The translations under genes were made by a program, and so were the position numbers. This document shows positions 19,194-29,977 of a stretch of 64,000 nucleotides of DNA, one piece after another (the stretch's first letter is position 1; every line of letters starts with the position of its first letter). The notes below the pieces were generated by a model. It worked only from the letters and a program-made list of their open reading frames with translations. It had not been told where the DNA came from and did no database searches. The DNA is from Candidatus Ideonella esbjergensis (lineage in GTDB: Bacteria; Pseudomonadota; Gammaproteobacteria; Burkholderiales; Burkholderiaceae_C): NCBI GenBank assembly GCA_016710065.1, contig JADJLP010000001.1:1178001-1242000 (forward strand), in the 5' to 3' direction.

Positions 19194-19658
19194 ATGAGCG
19201 CTAAACCCTTCAAGATCCTAGGCATCCAGCAAATCGCCATCGGTGGCCCCAGCAAAGACAAGCTCAAGAGCCTGTGGGTGGACATGCTGGGCCTGACGGT
19301 GAAAAGCAGCTTCGTCAGCGAGCGCGAGAACGTCGACGAAGACATCTGCGCACTGGGCAGTGGCCCCACCGCTGTGGAAGTCGACCTGATGCAGCCGCTG
19401 GACCCCGAGAAGAAGCCTGCCGTGCACACCACGCCGCTGAACCACGTGGGCCTGTGGGTGGACGACTTGCCCAAGGCCGTGGCATGGATGACCGCCAACG
19501 GTGTGCGCTTTGCCCCCGGCGGCATCCGCAAGGGGGCGGCCGGCTACGACATCTGCTTCATCCACCCCAAGGGCAATGACGAGTTCCCGCTGGGCGGAGA
19601 GGGCGTGCTCATTGAGCTGGTGCAAGCGCCGCCCGACGTGGTGGCCGCGCTGTGTTGA
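19194..19658 (+). CDS. VOC-family protein, probable methylmalonyl-CoA epimerase
   Basis: A 154-residue protein with two beta-alpha-beta3 VOC modules. The second half matches methylmalonyl-CoA epimerase closely: LNHVGLWVDDLPKAVAWM, IRKGAAGYDICFIHPKGND and GVLIELVQAP. Aligned metal positions are Gln13, Asp64, His84 and Glu141; the first is His in typical epimerases (DHIAI), here QQIAI. Glutamine in this position is known in some glyoxalase I enzymes, so metal binding can survive. The pathway needs an epimerase between propionyl-CoA carboxylase (S isomer) and the mutase (R isomer). No other candidate is in the block, and propionyl-CoA synthetase follows 71 bases later. The epimerase assignment is inferred from this context plus similarity. 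Confidence 0.72.
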   Translation: MSAKPFKILGIQQIAIGGPSKDKLKSLWVDMLGLTVKSSFVSERENVDEDICALGSGPTAVEVDLMQPLDPEKKPAVHTTPLNHVGLWVDDLPKAVAWMTANGVRFAPGGIRKGAAGYDICFIHPKGNDEFPLGGEGVLIELVQAPPDVVAALC

Positions 19659-19729
19659 ATTGACAGTGCAGCGTCAGCCGCACGCAGTGCAATGAGATTT
19701 GAATTCCCGACCCACAGGAGACACACAAC

Positions 19730-21625
19730 ATGACGAACTACGCTGAATTCCACCGCCGCTCCATCGAAGACCGCGACGGCTTCTGGGGCGAGCAGGCCCA
19801 GTTGATCGACTGGCACAAGCCCTTCGAGCAGGTGTGCGACTACACCAACCCGCCCTTTGCCAAGTGGTTTGCCGGTGGCGTCACCAACCTGTGCCACAAC
19901 GCGGTCGACCGCCACTTGGCCACCCGCCCCGACCAGAACGCGCTGATCTTCGTCTCCACCGAGACCGACACCGAGCACGCCTACAGCTTCCGCGAGCTGC
20001 ACGCCGAAGTGCAGCGCATGGCCGCCATCCTGAAGGAGCTGGGCGTGGCCAAGGGCGACCGTGTGCTGATCTACATGCCGATGATCGCCGAGGCCTGCTT
20101 TGCCATGCTGGCCTGCGCGCGCATCGGCGCCATCCACTCGGTGGTGTTCGGCGGCTTCGCCAGCCACTCGCTGGCCAGCCGCATTGAAGACGCCCAGCCC
20201 AAGGCCATCATCAGTGCCGACGCCGGCATGCGCGGCGGCAAGAGCGTGCCCTACAAAGGCCTGCTTGATGAAGCCATCAAGCTCAGCAGCCACAAGCCCG
20301 CCAAGGTGCTGATGGTGAACCGCGGCCTGGCCGAGTTCCCCAAGACCGCCGGCCGCGATGTGGACTACGCCGAGCTGCGCACCAAGCACATGAGCACCGT
20401 GGTGCCCTGCGAGTGGGTGGCCAGCGAGCACCCCAGCTACATCCTGTACACCTCGGGCACGACAGGCAAGCCCAAGGGCGTGCAGCGCGACACTGCGGGC
20501 TACGCCGTGGCCCTGGCGGCTTCGATGAAGCACATCTACATGGGCAACCCGGGCGAAACCTACTTCAGCACCAGCGACATCGGCTGGGTGGTGGGCCACA
20601 GCTACATCATCTACGGCCCGCTGATCGCCGGCATGGCCACCATCATGTACGAAGGCCTGCCCACCCGGCCCGATGCCGGCATCTGGTGGAGCCTGGTGGA
20701 GAAGTACAAGGTCAGCGTGATGTTCAGCGCCCCCACCGCCGCGCGCGTGCTCAAAAAACAAGACCCGGCCTACCTGAGCAAGTACGACCTCAGCAGCCTC
20801 AAGGCCCTGTTCCTGGCGGGCGAGCCGCTGGACGAGCCCACGGCCACCTGGATCGCCGGCGCCATCAACAAGCCCATCATTGACAACTACTGGCAGACCG
20901 AAACCGGCTGGCCCATCATGGCCATCTGCAACGGCGTGGAACGGGCCCCCACCAAGTACGGCTCGCCCGGCAAGGCGGTGTACGGCTATGACGTGAAGCT
21001 CATCGACGAAACCACTGCCGAAGAGATCACCCAGCCCAATGTGAAGGGCGTGATCGCCGTGGAAGGCCCGCTGCCCCCCGGCTGCCTGCAGACCATCTGG
21101 GGCGACGACGAGCGCTACGTGAAGACCTACTGGTCCAGCATCCACAAGCGCGTCATGTACAGCACGTTTGACTGGGGCGTGAAGGACGCCGACGGCTACT
21201 TCTTCATCCTGGGCCGCACCGACGACGTGATCAACGTGGCCGGCCACCGCCTGGGCACGCGCGAGATTGAAGAGAGCATCTCCAGCCACCCGAACGTGGC
21301 CGAAGTGGCCGTGGTGGGCGTGGCCGACCAGCTCAAGGGCCAGGTGGCCGTGGCCTTTGCTGTGCTGAAAGACCCCAGCGTGATCACCACCGACGCCGAC
21401 GCACTCAAGCTGGAGGGCGAGATCATGAAGGTGGTGGACGGCCAGCTCGGCGCCGTGGCCCGGCCGGCGCGCGTGCGATTCGTGAGCACCCTGCCCAAGA
21501 CCCGCAGCGGCAAGCTGCTGCGCCGCGCCATCCAGGCCGTGTGCGAGGGCCGCGACCCGGGCGACCTGACGACGATGGAAGACCCGGCCGCATTGCAGCA
21601 GGTGAAGGACACCGTGGCCAAGTAA
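19730..21625 (+). CDS. prpE: propionyl-CoA synthetase (propionate-CoA ligase)
   Basis: A 631-residue ANL-superfamily acyl-CoA synthetase activating propionate to propionyl-CoA via propionyl-AMP. The PrpE-type N-terminus (YAEFHRRSIEDRDGFW) distinguishes it from Acs. The ATP loop is YTSGTTGKPKG, followed by QRDTAGYAVAL. YWQTETGWP, DWGVKDADGYFFILGRTDDV and the C-terminal catalytic lysine in LPKTRSGKLLRR are all present. It completes the propionate-to-succinyl-CoA set encoded from 10.1 kb onward and ends at a strong hairpin terminator. CAGGAG lies 12 bases before the ATG. Confidence 0.95.
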   Translation: MTNYAEFHRRSIEDRDGFWGEQAQLIDWHKPFEQVCDYTNPPFAKWFAGGVTNLCHNAVDRHLATRPDQNALIFVSTETDTEHAYSFRELHAEVQRMAAILKELGVAKGDRVLIYMPMIAEACFAMLACARIGAIHSVVFGGFASHSLASRIEDAQPKAIISADAGMRGGKSVPYKGLLDEAIKLSSHKPAKVLMVNRGLAEFPKTAGRDVDYAELRTKHMSTVVPCEWVASEHPSYILYTSGTTGKPKGVQRDTAGYAVALAASMKHIYMGNPGETYFSTSDIGWVVGHSYIIYGPLIAGMATIMYEGLPTRPDAGIWWSLVEKYKVSVMFSAPTAARVLKKQDPAYLSKYDLSSLKALFLAGEPLDEPTATWIAGAINKPIIDNYWQTETGWPIMAICNGVERAPTKYGSPGKAVYGYDVKLIDETTAEEITQPNVKGVIAVEGPLPPGCLQTIWGDDERYVKTYWSSIHKRVMYSTFDWGVKDADGYFFILGRTDDVINVAGHRLGTREIEESISSHPNVAEVAVVGVADQLKGQVAVAFAVLKDPSVITTDADALKLEGEIMKVVDGQLGAVARPARVRFVSTLPKTRSGKLLRRAIQAVCEGRDPGDLTTMEDPAALQQVKDTVAK

Positions 21626-21647
21626 GCCGCGCCGTGTTCATCCCACC

Positions 21648-21672
21648 AGGCCACCTTTGGGTGGCCTTTTTT
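21648..21672 (+). terminator. intrinsic terminator after prpE
   Basis: Stem AGGCCACC (21648-21655) / GGTGGCCT (21660-21667), four-base loop, then six T. It lies 23 bases past the prpE stop. The remaining gap to icd (21673-21849) shows no other gene. Confidence 0.88.
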
Positions 21673-21849
21673 GTGGTCCGAAAAAAAGTTCATCCGCAGG
21701 CCTGAAAATTCCGCATTGCGGTACGGCACTTCAAAAAAGCTGTCCCAGGTCAGACCGCCGAAAGCAAAATCCGGCAACGTTCACGGGTTGTGACGCTGGC
21801 GCCCAGACGCTGCGCGTGGCACACCTAAACCAACATTCGGAGATACACG

Positions 21850-24081
<2,232 letters not shown>

Positions 24082-24101
24082 AGCCACAAAGTCCCCCGCT
24101 G

Positions 24102-24134
24102 AAAGCGGCCACCTTCGGGTGGCCGCTTTGTTTT
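24102..24134 (+). terminator. intrinsic terminator after icd2
   Basis: Perfect 12-bp stem AAAGCGGCCACC / GGTGGCCGCTTT closed by a TTCG tetraloop, followed by GTTTT. It begins 20 bases after the stop codon. Confidence 0.92.
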
Positions 24135-24180
24135 GGGCAGAAACAGCCGATAGGGACGGCAACCCCCGCCACGCCTGCCG

Positions 24181-25293
24181 ATGTTCCAGTCCCGCCACCA
24201 ACACCACCCCCTGCTGCGCTGGGTGTTGCTGGGTGCGCGGGCGGACGACCCCGTCACCCGGGTGCGCAAGATCGTGCAGATCAACCTGGGGGCCTGGCTG
24301 TTGCTGGCACACATCGCGGGCTACAACGCCTGGTTCATGCTCACCAGCAACCCCGCGCTGATGCGCTCGGGCTGGGTGCAGTTGCCTGTGGCGGCCCTGA
24401 TCCCGCTGCTGTTCTGGCTGCAGACCCGGCGCCACATGACCCTCGCCAGGGCTCTGCTCCTGGTGCTGGGCACCGGCGACGCCGTGCTGGCCATGGTGGC
24501 AGGGCAGGGCACGGCAGGTGGCGTGCACATGTACCTGCTGCTGTTTGCGCTGTTGCTGCCTTCGCTCACCGAAGTGGAGCTCACCTGGCTGATGGGCCCG
24601 GCCTCGGCCTGTCTGGTGGCGGCCTTCCTGGCGCTGAACCACTGGGGCTGGCCCCCGCACCCGGCCCTTGCGACATTGCCGCCGCCCACGCTGCAGGCGC
24701 TGCAGTACGTGATCCTGCTGTCGTGCCTGCTCAGCCTCTGGTGTGCCACCGCGCTCACCGAGCTGGCCGCCGCGCTGAACGAGCAGCGGCTGCAGGAAAT
24801 GGCCGAAACCGACGCCCTCACCGGCCTGCCCAACCGCCGCCGCTGGGACAGCCAACTGGCGCTGGAAGCCCGCCGCGCGCGCCGCACCGCCGCCCCGATG
24901 AGCGTGGGCGTGCTGGATCTGGACCATTTCAAGCGCATCAACGACGCCTATGGCCACGACGGTGGCGACCAGGCCTTGCGCCACTTCTGCGAAGTGGTGG
25001 GCAGCCAGCTACGCTCAGGCGACATCCTGGCCCGCACCGGCGGCGAAGAGTTCTCGCTGCTGTTGCCCGCCACCTCGCTGGCCGAGGCCCAGCTGGTGGG
25101 CGAGCGCATACGCCACGCGCTGGTCGAGCGGCCCTTTGTGCACGCGGGGCAGGCGCAGGGCATCACCGTCAGCATCGGCCTGGCACAGGTGCAAGACCTG
25201 GACGATCTGCGCACCCCCATCAAGCTGGCCGATGCGGCCACCTACCGCGCCAAGCGGGAGGGGCGGGACAGGGTTTGTCTGGCCGACGCCTGA
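24181..25293 (+). CDS. membrane-bound diguanylate cyclase (GGDEF)
   Basis: A 370-residue protein. About residues 35-195 contain six hydrophobic segments without a recognised sensor domain; a short coiled linker (ELAAALNEQRLQEMAETD) leads into the GGDEF domain (about 205-365). ALTGLPNRR and DLDHFKRINDAYGHDGGD are conserved, the active-site signature is GGEEF, and RSGD lies five residues upstream, matching the RxxD product-inhibition I-site. It should therefore be an active, feedback-inhibited c-di-GMP synthase. No EAL or effector gene is adjacent. The ATG at 24181 follows the icd2 terminator; the next gene is convergent. Confidence 0.93.
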   Translation: MFQSRHQHHPLLRWVLLGARADDPVTRVRKIVQINLGAWLLLAHIAGYNAWFMLTSNPALMRSGWVQLPVAALIPLLFWLQTRRHMTLARALLLVLGTGDAVLAMVAGQGTAGGVHMYLLLFALLLPSLTEVELTWLMGPASACLVAAFLALNHWGWPPHPALATLPPPTLQALQYVILLSCLLSLWCATALTELAAALNEQRLQEMAETDALTGLPNRRRWDSQLALEARRARRTAAPMSVGVLDLDHFKRINDAYGHDGGDQALRHFCEVVGSQLRSGDILARTGGEEFSLLLPATSLAEAQLVGERIRHALVERPFVHAGQAQGITVSIGLAQVQDLDDLRTPIKLADAATYRAKREGRDRVCLADA

Positions 25294-25328
25294 CGCACGC
25301 TGGCGTTCAACGCCTTATGGCTTGTGGT

Positions 25329-25946
25329 TCAAAGACTCCACTGTGAGATCCACTGGTGATGCGTCAACCCGACATGGCTCAGGATCAAGGCAAAACGAGT
25401 TGCCGTCCATGCCACCGGTGGAATGGGATGTTCAGCGACGATGCGGTTTGCGCTGTACTGCATCGTCATGTGCGGCGTTTCCGAGGGCGTCGGTTTCAGC
25501 CCCACATTCTTCAATGACCTTGTCAGTGGTCGCCGCAGTCGCGCGATGGTGGCGTCGCTGCGCGCATCGCAACGCAGAACGTAGGCGTTGCTGCGGCGGA
25601 AGCTCAGCGCATGGTCGAAGACGATGGGCAACGGCGGGCAGACCACCCCGTTGGCCGCCGCAAGGCTGGCATCCACCTCCTCAAGCGGGATCTGGTCGAT
25701 GTAGTCACCGATCGTGTGCAAGGTGATGTGCAGCCGGTCAGGCCGAACCACGCGTTTCGTGTCCAGACCGCTTTGTTCGCACAGATCCGCAGTGATCGGC
25801 GCAAGGGAACGCAGCACGTCCGCATCAGGAAAGATCGCCAAGAACAGTTTGTGGGCGCGCGGCCCGCCATACCCTGGGCGAATGACAGCCGGCTCGAACC
25901 ACGCAGGTGGCAGGGCCAGGCCCGGCAGACTGCTTTGCCCGGTCAT
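25329..25946 (-). CDS. thpR: 2',5' RNA ligase / RNA 2',3'-cyclic phosphodiesterase family protein
   Basis: A 205-residue member of the 2H phosphoesterase family (LigT/ThpR). The two catalytic HxTx motifs are HITL at residues 73-76 and HMTM at 159-162, with KLFLAIFPDADV marking the first strand. Family members hydrolyse 2',3'-cyclic phosphates on RNA and can reversibly join tRNA halves in vitro; the physiological substrate is not known. A 30-residue N-terminal extension precedes the fold. It begins 18 bases after metY on the same strand, so it may be co-transcribed, and it converges with the diguanylate cyclase. Confidence 0.9.
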   Translation of the reverse strand: MTGQSSLPGLALPPAWFEPAVIRPGYGGPRAHKLFLAIFPDADVLRSLAPITADLCEQSGLDTKRVVRPDRLHITLHTIGDYIDQIPLEEVDASLAAANGVVCPPLPIVFDHALSFRRSNAYVLRCDARSDATIARLRRPLTRSLKNVGLKPTPSETPHMTMQYSANRIVAEHPIPPVAWTATRFALILSHVGLTHHQWISQWSL

Positions 25947-25964
25947 GGCGACAAGTCCACCGGA

Positions 25965-27272
25965 TCAGTGGGATGCCAGTGCCAAGGTCAAGTCGGCGAT
26001 CAGATCATCAATGTGCTCTATCCCCACCGACAACCTGACAGCATCCTCGCCCACCCCCGACTTGACCAACTCCTCGGCCGAAAGCTGCCGGTGCGTGGTG
26101 GACGCTGGGTGCGTGGCCAGTGACTTGGCATCGCCGATGTTCACCAACCGGGTGAAGAGTTGCAGGCCGTCCAGGAAGGCGGCACCCGCCTCGCGGGCGG
26201 TCTGGCCGGGCTGGGGCTTCACGCCAAAGGTGAGCAAGCCTGACCCCTGGCCACTCAGGTACTTGTGCATCAGCTCATGGTCGGGGTGCTCGGGCAGGCC
26301 AGCGTAGTTCACCCAGGCCACGCGCGGGTGGGTCTTGAGGAAGTTGGCAATGGCCAGCGTGTTGCTGCTTATGCGGTCCATGCGCAGCGCCAGGGTCTCG
26401 ATGCCTTGCAGGATGAGGAAGGCGTTGAAGGGCGACATGGCCGCTCCCGTGTTGCGCAGTGGCACCACGCGGGCCCGGGCTATGTAGGCGGCTGCGCCCA
26501 GAGCCTCGGTGTAGACCACGCCGTGGTAGCTGACGTCGGGCTCGTTCAGGCGCTTGAACTTCGCCTTGTGCTGGGCCCAGGGGAACATGCCGCTGTCCAC
26601 GATGGCACCGCCGATGCTGTTGCCATGGCCGCCGCAGTACTTGGTGAGCGAGTGCACCACGATGTCGGCACCGTGTTCGAAGGGCCGGCACAGGTAGGGG
26701 CTGGGCACGGTGTTGTCCACGATCAGTGGCAGGCCGTGGCGGTGGGCAATGTCTGCCATGGCCGCGATGTCGGTGATGTTGCCGGCGGGGTTGCCCAGGC
26801 TTTCCACGTAGATGGCCTTGGTGCGGTCATCAATCAGCGCTTCGAAGCTCGCCGGGTTCTTGTAGTCGGCAAAGCGGGTGGTGATGCCCCATTGCGGCAG
26901 CGTGTGGGCCAGCAGGTTGTAGGTGCCGCCGTACAGCGCGCTGCTGCTGATGATGTTGTCGCCCGCCTCGCAGATGGTGAGGATGGCGTAGGTCACTGCC
27001 GCCTGGCCGCTGGCCAGGGCCAACGCGCCGATGCCGCCTTCCAGCGCCGCGATGCGCTGCTCCAGCACATCGTTGGTGGGGTTCATGATGCGGGTGTAGA
27101 TGTTGCCCGCCACCTTCAGGTCGAACAGGTCGGCGCCATGCTGGGCGCTGTCGAAGGCGTACGCGGCCGTCTGGTAGATGGGCACCGCGCAGGATTTGGT
27201 GGTGGGGTCGGGCTTGTAGCCGGCGTGCACCGAGAGGGTTTCGAAATGCAGAGGCTTCTTGGCGTCGGTCAC
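25965..27272 (-). CDS. metY: O-acetylhomoserine sulfhydrylase / aminocarboxypropyltransferase
   Basis: A 435-residue PLP enzyme of the Cys/Met metabolism family that makes homocysteine from O-acetylhomoserine and sulfide. The start is a GTG at 27272: AGGAGA lies 7-12 bases upstream and homology begins exactly there (TDAKKPLHFETLSVHAGY). PLP-site features are ASGQAAVTYAI, SALYGGTYNL, VDNTVPSPYL and the Schiff-base Lys211 in HSLTKYCGGHGN. The size and the ASTTHRQLSAEEL insert distinguish it from MetB/MetC. It diverges from a LysR regulator; the gap between them holds a strong hairpin. Confidence 0.94.
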   Translation of the reverse strand: MTDAKKPLHFETLSVHAGYKPDPTTKSCAVPIYQTAAYAFDSAQHGADLFDLKVAGNIYTRIMNPTNDVLEQRIAALEGGIGALALASGQAAVTYAILTICEAGDNIISSSALYGGTYNLLAHTLPQWGITTRFADYKNPASFEALIDDRTKAIYVESLGNPAGNITDIAAMADIAHRHGLPLIVDNTVPSPYLCRPFEHGADIVVHSLTKYCGGHGNSIGGAIVDSGMFPWAQHKAKFKRLNEPDVSYHGVVYTEALGAAAYIARARVVPLRNTGAAMSPFNAFLILQGIETLALRMDRISSNTLAIANFLKTHPRVAWVNYAGLPEHPDHELMHKYLSGQGSGLLTFGVKPQPGQTAREAGAAFLDGLQLFTRLVNIGDAKSLATHPASTTHRQLSAEELVKSGVGEDAVRLSVGIEHIDDLIADLTLALASH

Positions 27273-27392
27273 GGTGCGTTCTCCTGGGTTGAGCTGGGTT
27301 GGATGGTAGGGGCCTGGCCACCGGTGTCCGCCCGGGTTTTGCCGGGTGTTGTGCTGGGTCAAACGGCCCAGGCCGTGTCATTTGTGGGCGCC

Positions 27393-27425
27393 AAGCCTTC
27401 GCTGTACGCGAAGGCTTTCTTGTTG
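27393..27425 (+). terminator. terminator-like hairpin in the metY/lysR divergent gap
   Basis: Perfect 10-bp stem AAGCCTTCGC / GCGAAGGCTT with a TGTAC loop, followed on the plus strand by a T-rich TCTTGTT. There is no plus-strand gene for two kilobases upstream, so it has no obvious transcript to end. In the reverse direction it would fall in the metY leader, without a T tract. Confidence 0.6.
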
Positions 27426-27479
27426 ATCTCCGAGGACGCCATGCTTTGCCTTCGTGCAAACTAGCGTTCTCAACCCGCC

Positions 27480-28403
27480 ATGCGCTTCGACCTCATTACC
27501 CTGAACCTGGTGCTCGCCATCGCCGAGACCCGCAACATCACGCGGGCGGCGGAGCGCGAGCACCTGGCGCTGGCGGCTGCCAGCAAGCGGCTGAAGGATC
27601 TGGAGACGCGCCTGGGCGTGCAACTCTTCGAGCGTCGCGCCCGCGGTGTGGAGCCCACCGAGGCCGGCCGCTCGCTGGTGCGCCACATCCGCGGCCTGAA
27701 CGCCTCGCTGCACGCGCTGGAAAACGAGGTGGTGGAGTTCTCGCGCGGCATCAAGGGCCATCTGCGCATTGCCGCCAATGCTGCGGCGATTGCCGAATGC
27801 CTGCCGGCCGACCTGGCCCGCTTTGCGCAAGAGCACCCGCAGATCCGCATCAGCCTGGAAGACCTCACCAGTGCCGAGGTGCAGGCGGCCGTGGCCGATG
27901 GCCGCGCCGACGTGGGCGTGTTCGCCGCCCCGGTATCGGACGCGCGGCTTCGCACCTGGCCCTACCGCGCCGGTGAACTGGCTGTGGTGCTGCCCCATGG
28001 CCACCCGCTGGCGGCGGGCGAGGCGGGGCTGAGTTTTGAGGCCCTGCTGGACTACGACATCGTGGGCCTGCCCATTGGCGCCTCGGTTCACGAGCTGATG
28101 TTGCAGCGCGCGCTCGAGCGCGGCCGCAGCCTGAACGCCCGGTTGCAGGTGCGTGGCTTTGACGCCATCGCCCAACTGGTGGACGCCGGCCTGGGCGTGG
28201 CCCTGCTGCCTGCGGCAGTGGCGCAGCGCTTTGCGCGCCTGTTCGCCATTCAGGTGCGACCCCTGGACGAACCCTGGGCGCAGCGCCAGTACCTGCTGGC
28301 CACACGCGAGCAGGCGGTGCTGCCCACCGTGGTGCAGCGTTTTGTGGACGCCTTGATACCCAATGACGCCAACCAATCCCCGACAATCCCATCCTTGACC
28401 TGA
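27480..28403 (+). CDS. LysR-family transcriptional regulator
   Basis: A 307-residue LysR regulator. The winged HTH occupies about 1-60 (LVLAIAETRNITRAAEREHLAL, ASKRLKDLETRLGVQLFERR), a linker helix follows, and the two-lobed periplasmic-binding-like effector domain covers about 90-300. It diverges from metY and ends 14 bases before leuC, in the same direction. It could therefore regulate metY, leuC or both; LysR proteins usually act on the divergent gene. The effector is unknown. The short gap to leuC leaves little space for a separate leu promoter, suggesting that one may lie within the end of this gene. Confidence 0.9.
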   Translation: MRFDLITLNLVLAIAETRNITRAAEREHLALAAASKRLKDLETRLGVQLFERRARGVEPTEAGRSLVRHIRGLNASLHALENEVVEFSRGIKGHLRIAANAAAIAECLPADLARFAQEHPQIRISLEDLTSAEVQAAVADGRADVGVFAAPVSDARLRTWPYRAGELAVVLPHGHPLAAGEAGLSFEALLDYDIVGLPIGASVHELMLQRALERGRSLNARLQVRGFDAIAQLVDAGLGVALLPAAVAQRFARLFAIQVRPLDEPWAQRQYLLATREQAVLPTVVQRFVDALIPNDANQSPTIPSLT

Positions 28404-28417
28404 AACTGCAAACAGCC

Positions 28418-29830
28418 ATGACCGCACGCACCCTGTACGACAAGCTGTGGGACGAGCACGTCGTCCACACCGAAGACGACGGCACCGTCACGCTCTACAT
28501 CGACCGCCACCTGGTGCACGAAGTCACCAGCCCGCAGGCCTTCGAGGGACTGGAGATCGCCGGTCGCAAGGTTTGGCGCCTGTCGGCCAACCTGGCGGTG
28601 AGCGACCACAACGTTCCCACCACCGACCGCAGCCAAGGCATTGCCGACCCGATCAGCAAGTTGCAGGTGGACACTCTGGACGCCAACTGCGACCGGCACG
28701 GCATCACGCAGTTCAAGATGACCGACCTGCGCCAGGGCATCGTGCACGTGATCGGCCCGGAGCAGGGCGCCACGCTGCCGGGCATGACGGTGGTCTGCGG
28801 TGATTCGCACACCTCCACGCATGGCGCCTTTGGAGCGCTGGCCCATGGTATCGGCACCAGCGAGGTGGAGCACGTGCTGGCCACGCAGACGCTGCTGGCC
28901 AAGAAGGCCAAGAACATGCTGGTGCGTGTGGATGGGCAAGTGGCCAAGGGCGTGGGCGCCAAGGACATCGTGCTGGCCATCATCGGCAAGATCGGCACGG
29001 CCGGCGGCACTGGCTACACCATCGAGTTCGGTGGTTCGGCCATTCGGGCTCTGAGCATGGAAGGCCGTATGACCGTGTGCAACATGGCCATCGAGGCGGG
29101 CGCACGTGCCGGCCTGGTGGCGGTGGACGACACCACGCTCGAGTACGTCAAGGGCCGCCCCTTCAGCCCCCGCGGCGTGGAGATGGAGCAGGCACAAGCC
29201 TACTGGCGCACGCTGCACACCGACGCTGGTGCGCACTTCGACAAGGTAGTGGAGCTGGACGCGGCCCAGATCAAGCCGCAGGTCACCTGGGGTACCTCGC
29301 CCGAGATGGTGCTCAGCATCGACGACCGCGTGCCAGACCCCGACAAGGAAAAGGATGCCGTGAAGCGAGGTGCCATCGAGCGCGCGCTCACCTACATGGC
29401 GCTCGAGCCCAACAAGCCGCTGGCCGACATTCGCATCGACAAGGTCTTCATCGGCTCTTGCACCAACAGCCGCATCGAGGACATGCGCGAGGCTGCCGAG
29501 GTGGTCAAGCGCGTGGGCGGCCGCATTGCGGCCAATGTGCGCCTGGCCTTGGTGGTGCCGGGCTCGGGTTTGGTGAAGGCGCAGGCCGAGGCCGAAGGCC
29601 TGGACCTGGTCTTCAAGGCCGCTGGGTTCGAGTGGCGCGAGCCCGGTTGCAGCATGTGCCTGGCCATGAACGCCGACCGGCTGGAGCCGGGCGAGCGCTG
29701 CGCCAGCACCAGCAACCGCAACTTTGAAGGCCGGCAAGGTGCCGGCGGCCGCACCCACCTGGTGAGCCCGGCCATGGCCGCTGCCGCCGCGATGGCGGGG
29801 CATTTTGTTGACGTGCGCCGCGTCGCTTGA
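28418..29830 (+). CDS. leuC: 3-isopropylmalate dehydratase large subunit
   Basis: A 470-residue aconitase-superfamily subunit that, with LeuD, isomerises 2-isopropylmalate to 3-isopropylmalate. The [4Fe-4S] ligands are in SCTNSRIEDMR and the later CSMC segment. VCGDSHTSTHGAFG and NCDRHGI are conserved substrate-side regions. It starts 14 bases after the LysR gene. It is separated from leuD by a small lipoprotein gene (29852-29977), an uncommon but apparently tolerated insertion; leuB and asd follow. Confidence 0.97.
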   Translation: MTARTLYDKLWDEHVVHTEDDGTVTLYIDRHLVHEVTSPQAFEGLEIAGRKVWRLSANLAVSDHNVPTTDRSQGIADPISKLQVDTLDANCDRHGITQFKMTDLRQGIVHVIGPEQGATLPGMTVVCGDSHTSTHGAFGALAHGIGTSEVEHVLATQTLLAKKAKNMLVRVDGQVAKGVGAKDIVLAIIGKIGTAGGTGYTIEFGGSAIRALSMEGRMTVCNMAIEAGARAGLVAVDDTTLEYVKGRPFSPRGVEMEQAQAYWRTLHTDAGAHFDKVVELDAAQIKPQVTWGTSPEMVLSIDDRVPDPDKEKDAVKRGAIERALTYMALEPNKPLADIRIDKVFIGSCTNSRIEDMREAAEVVKRVGGRIAANVRLALVVPGSGLVKAQAEAEGLDLVFKAAGFEWREPGCSMCLAMNADRLEPGERCASTSNRNFEGRQGAGGRTHLVSPAMAAAAAMAGHFVDVRRVA

Positions 29831-29851
29831 TTGAACAAGGAGAGAACCAAC

Positions 29852-29977
29852 ATGAAGAAGCTGTTTGTGATCGTTGCCACACTGGGCCTGCTGTCGGCTT
29901 GCAATACCTTTGAAGGCATGGGCAAGGACATCCAGAAGGCCGGCGAGAAGATCGAAGACGCGGCGAAGAAGAAGTGA
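29852..29977 (+). CDS. entericidin A/B-like small lipoprotein
   Basis: A 41-residue protein beginning MKKLFVIVATLGLLSACNTF, a signal peptide with an LSAC lipobox (Cys at 17), followed by a lysine/glutamate-rich amphipathic tail (GKDIQKAGEKIEDAAKKK). This is the pattern of entericidin A/B-family lipoproteins, in which GKDIxxxGxxIxxAA is conserved. A strong AAGGAGAG lies before the ATG, and the TGA overlaps the leuD ATG by one base (TGATG), implying translational coupling. Enterobacterial homologues are small membrane-active toxin/antidote lipoproteins; here it has no partner and sits inside leuC-leuD. Its role is unknown. It is too short for many gene callers. Confidence 0.85.
   Translation: MKKLFVIVATLGLLSACNTFEGMGKDIQKAGEKIEDAAKKK

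Noticed and set aside
27273..27392. A SAM or SAH riboswitch in the metY leader
   Set aside because: The leader is GC-rich and can fold, but I could not match the conserved cores of known SAM or SAH riboswitch classes.
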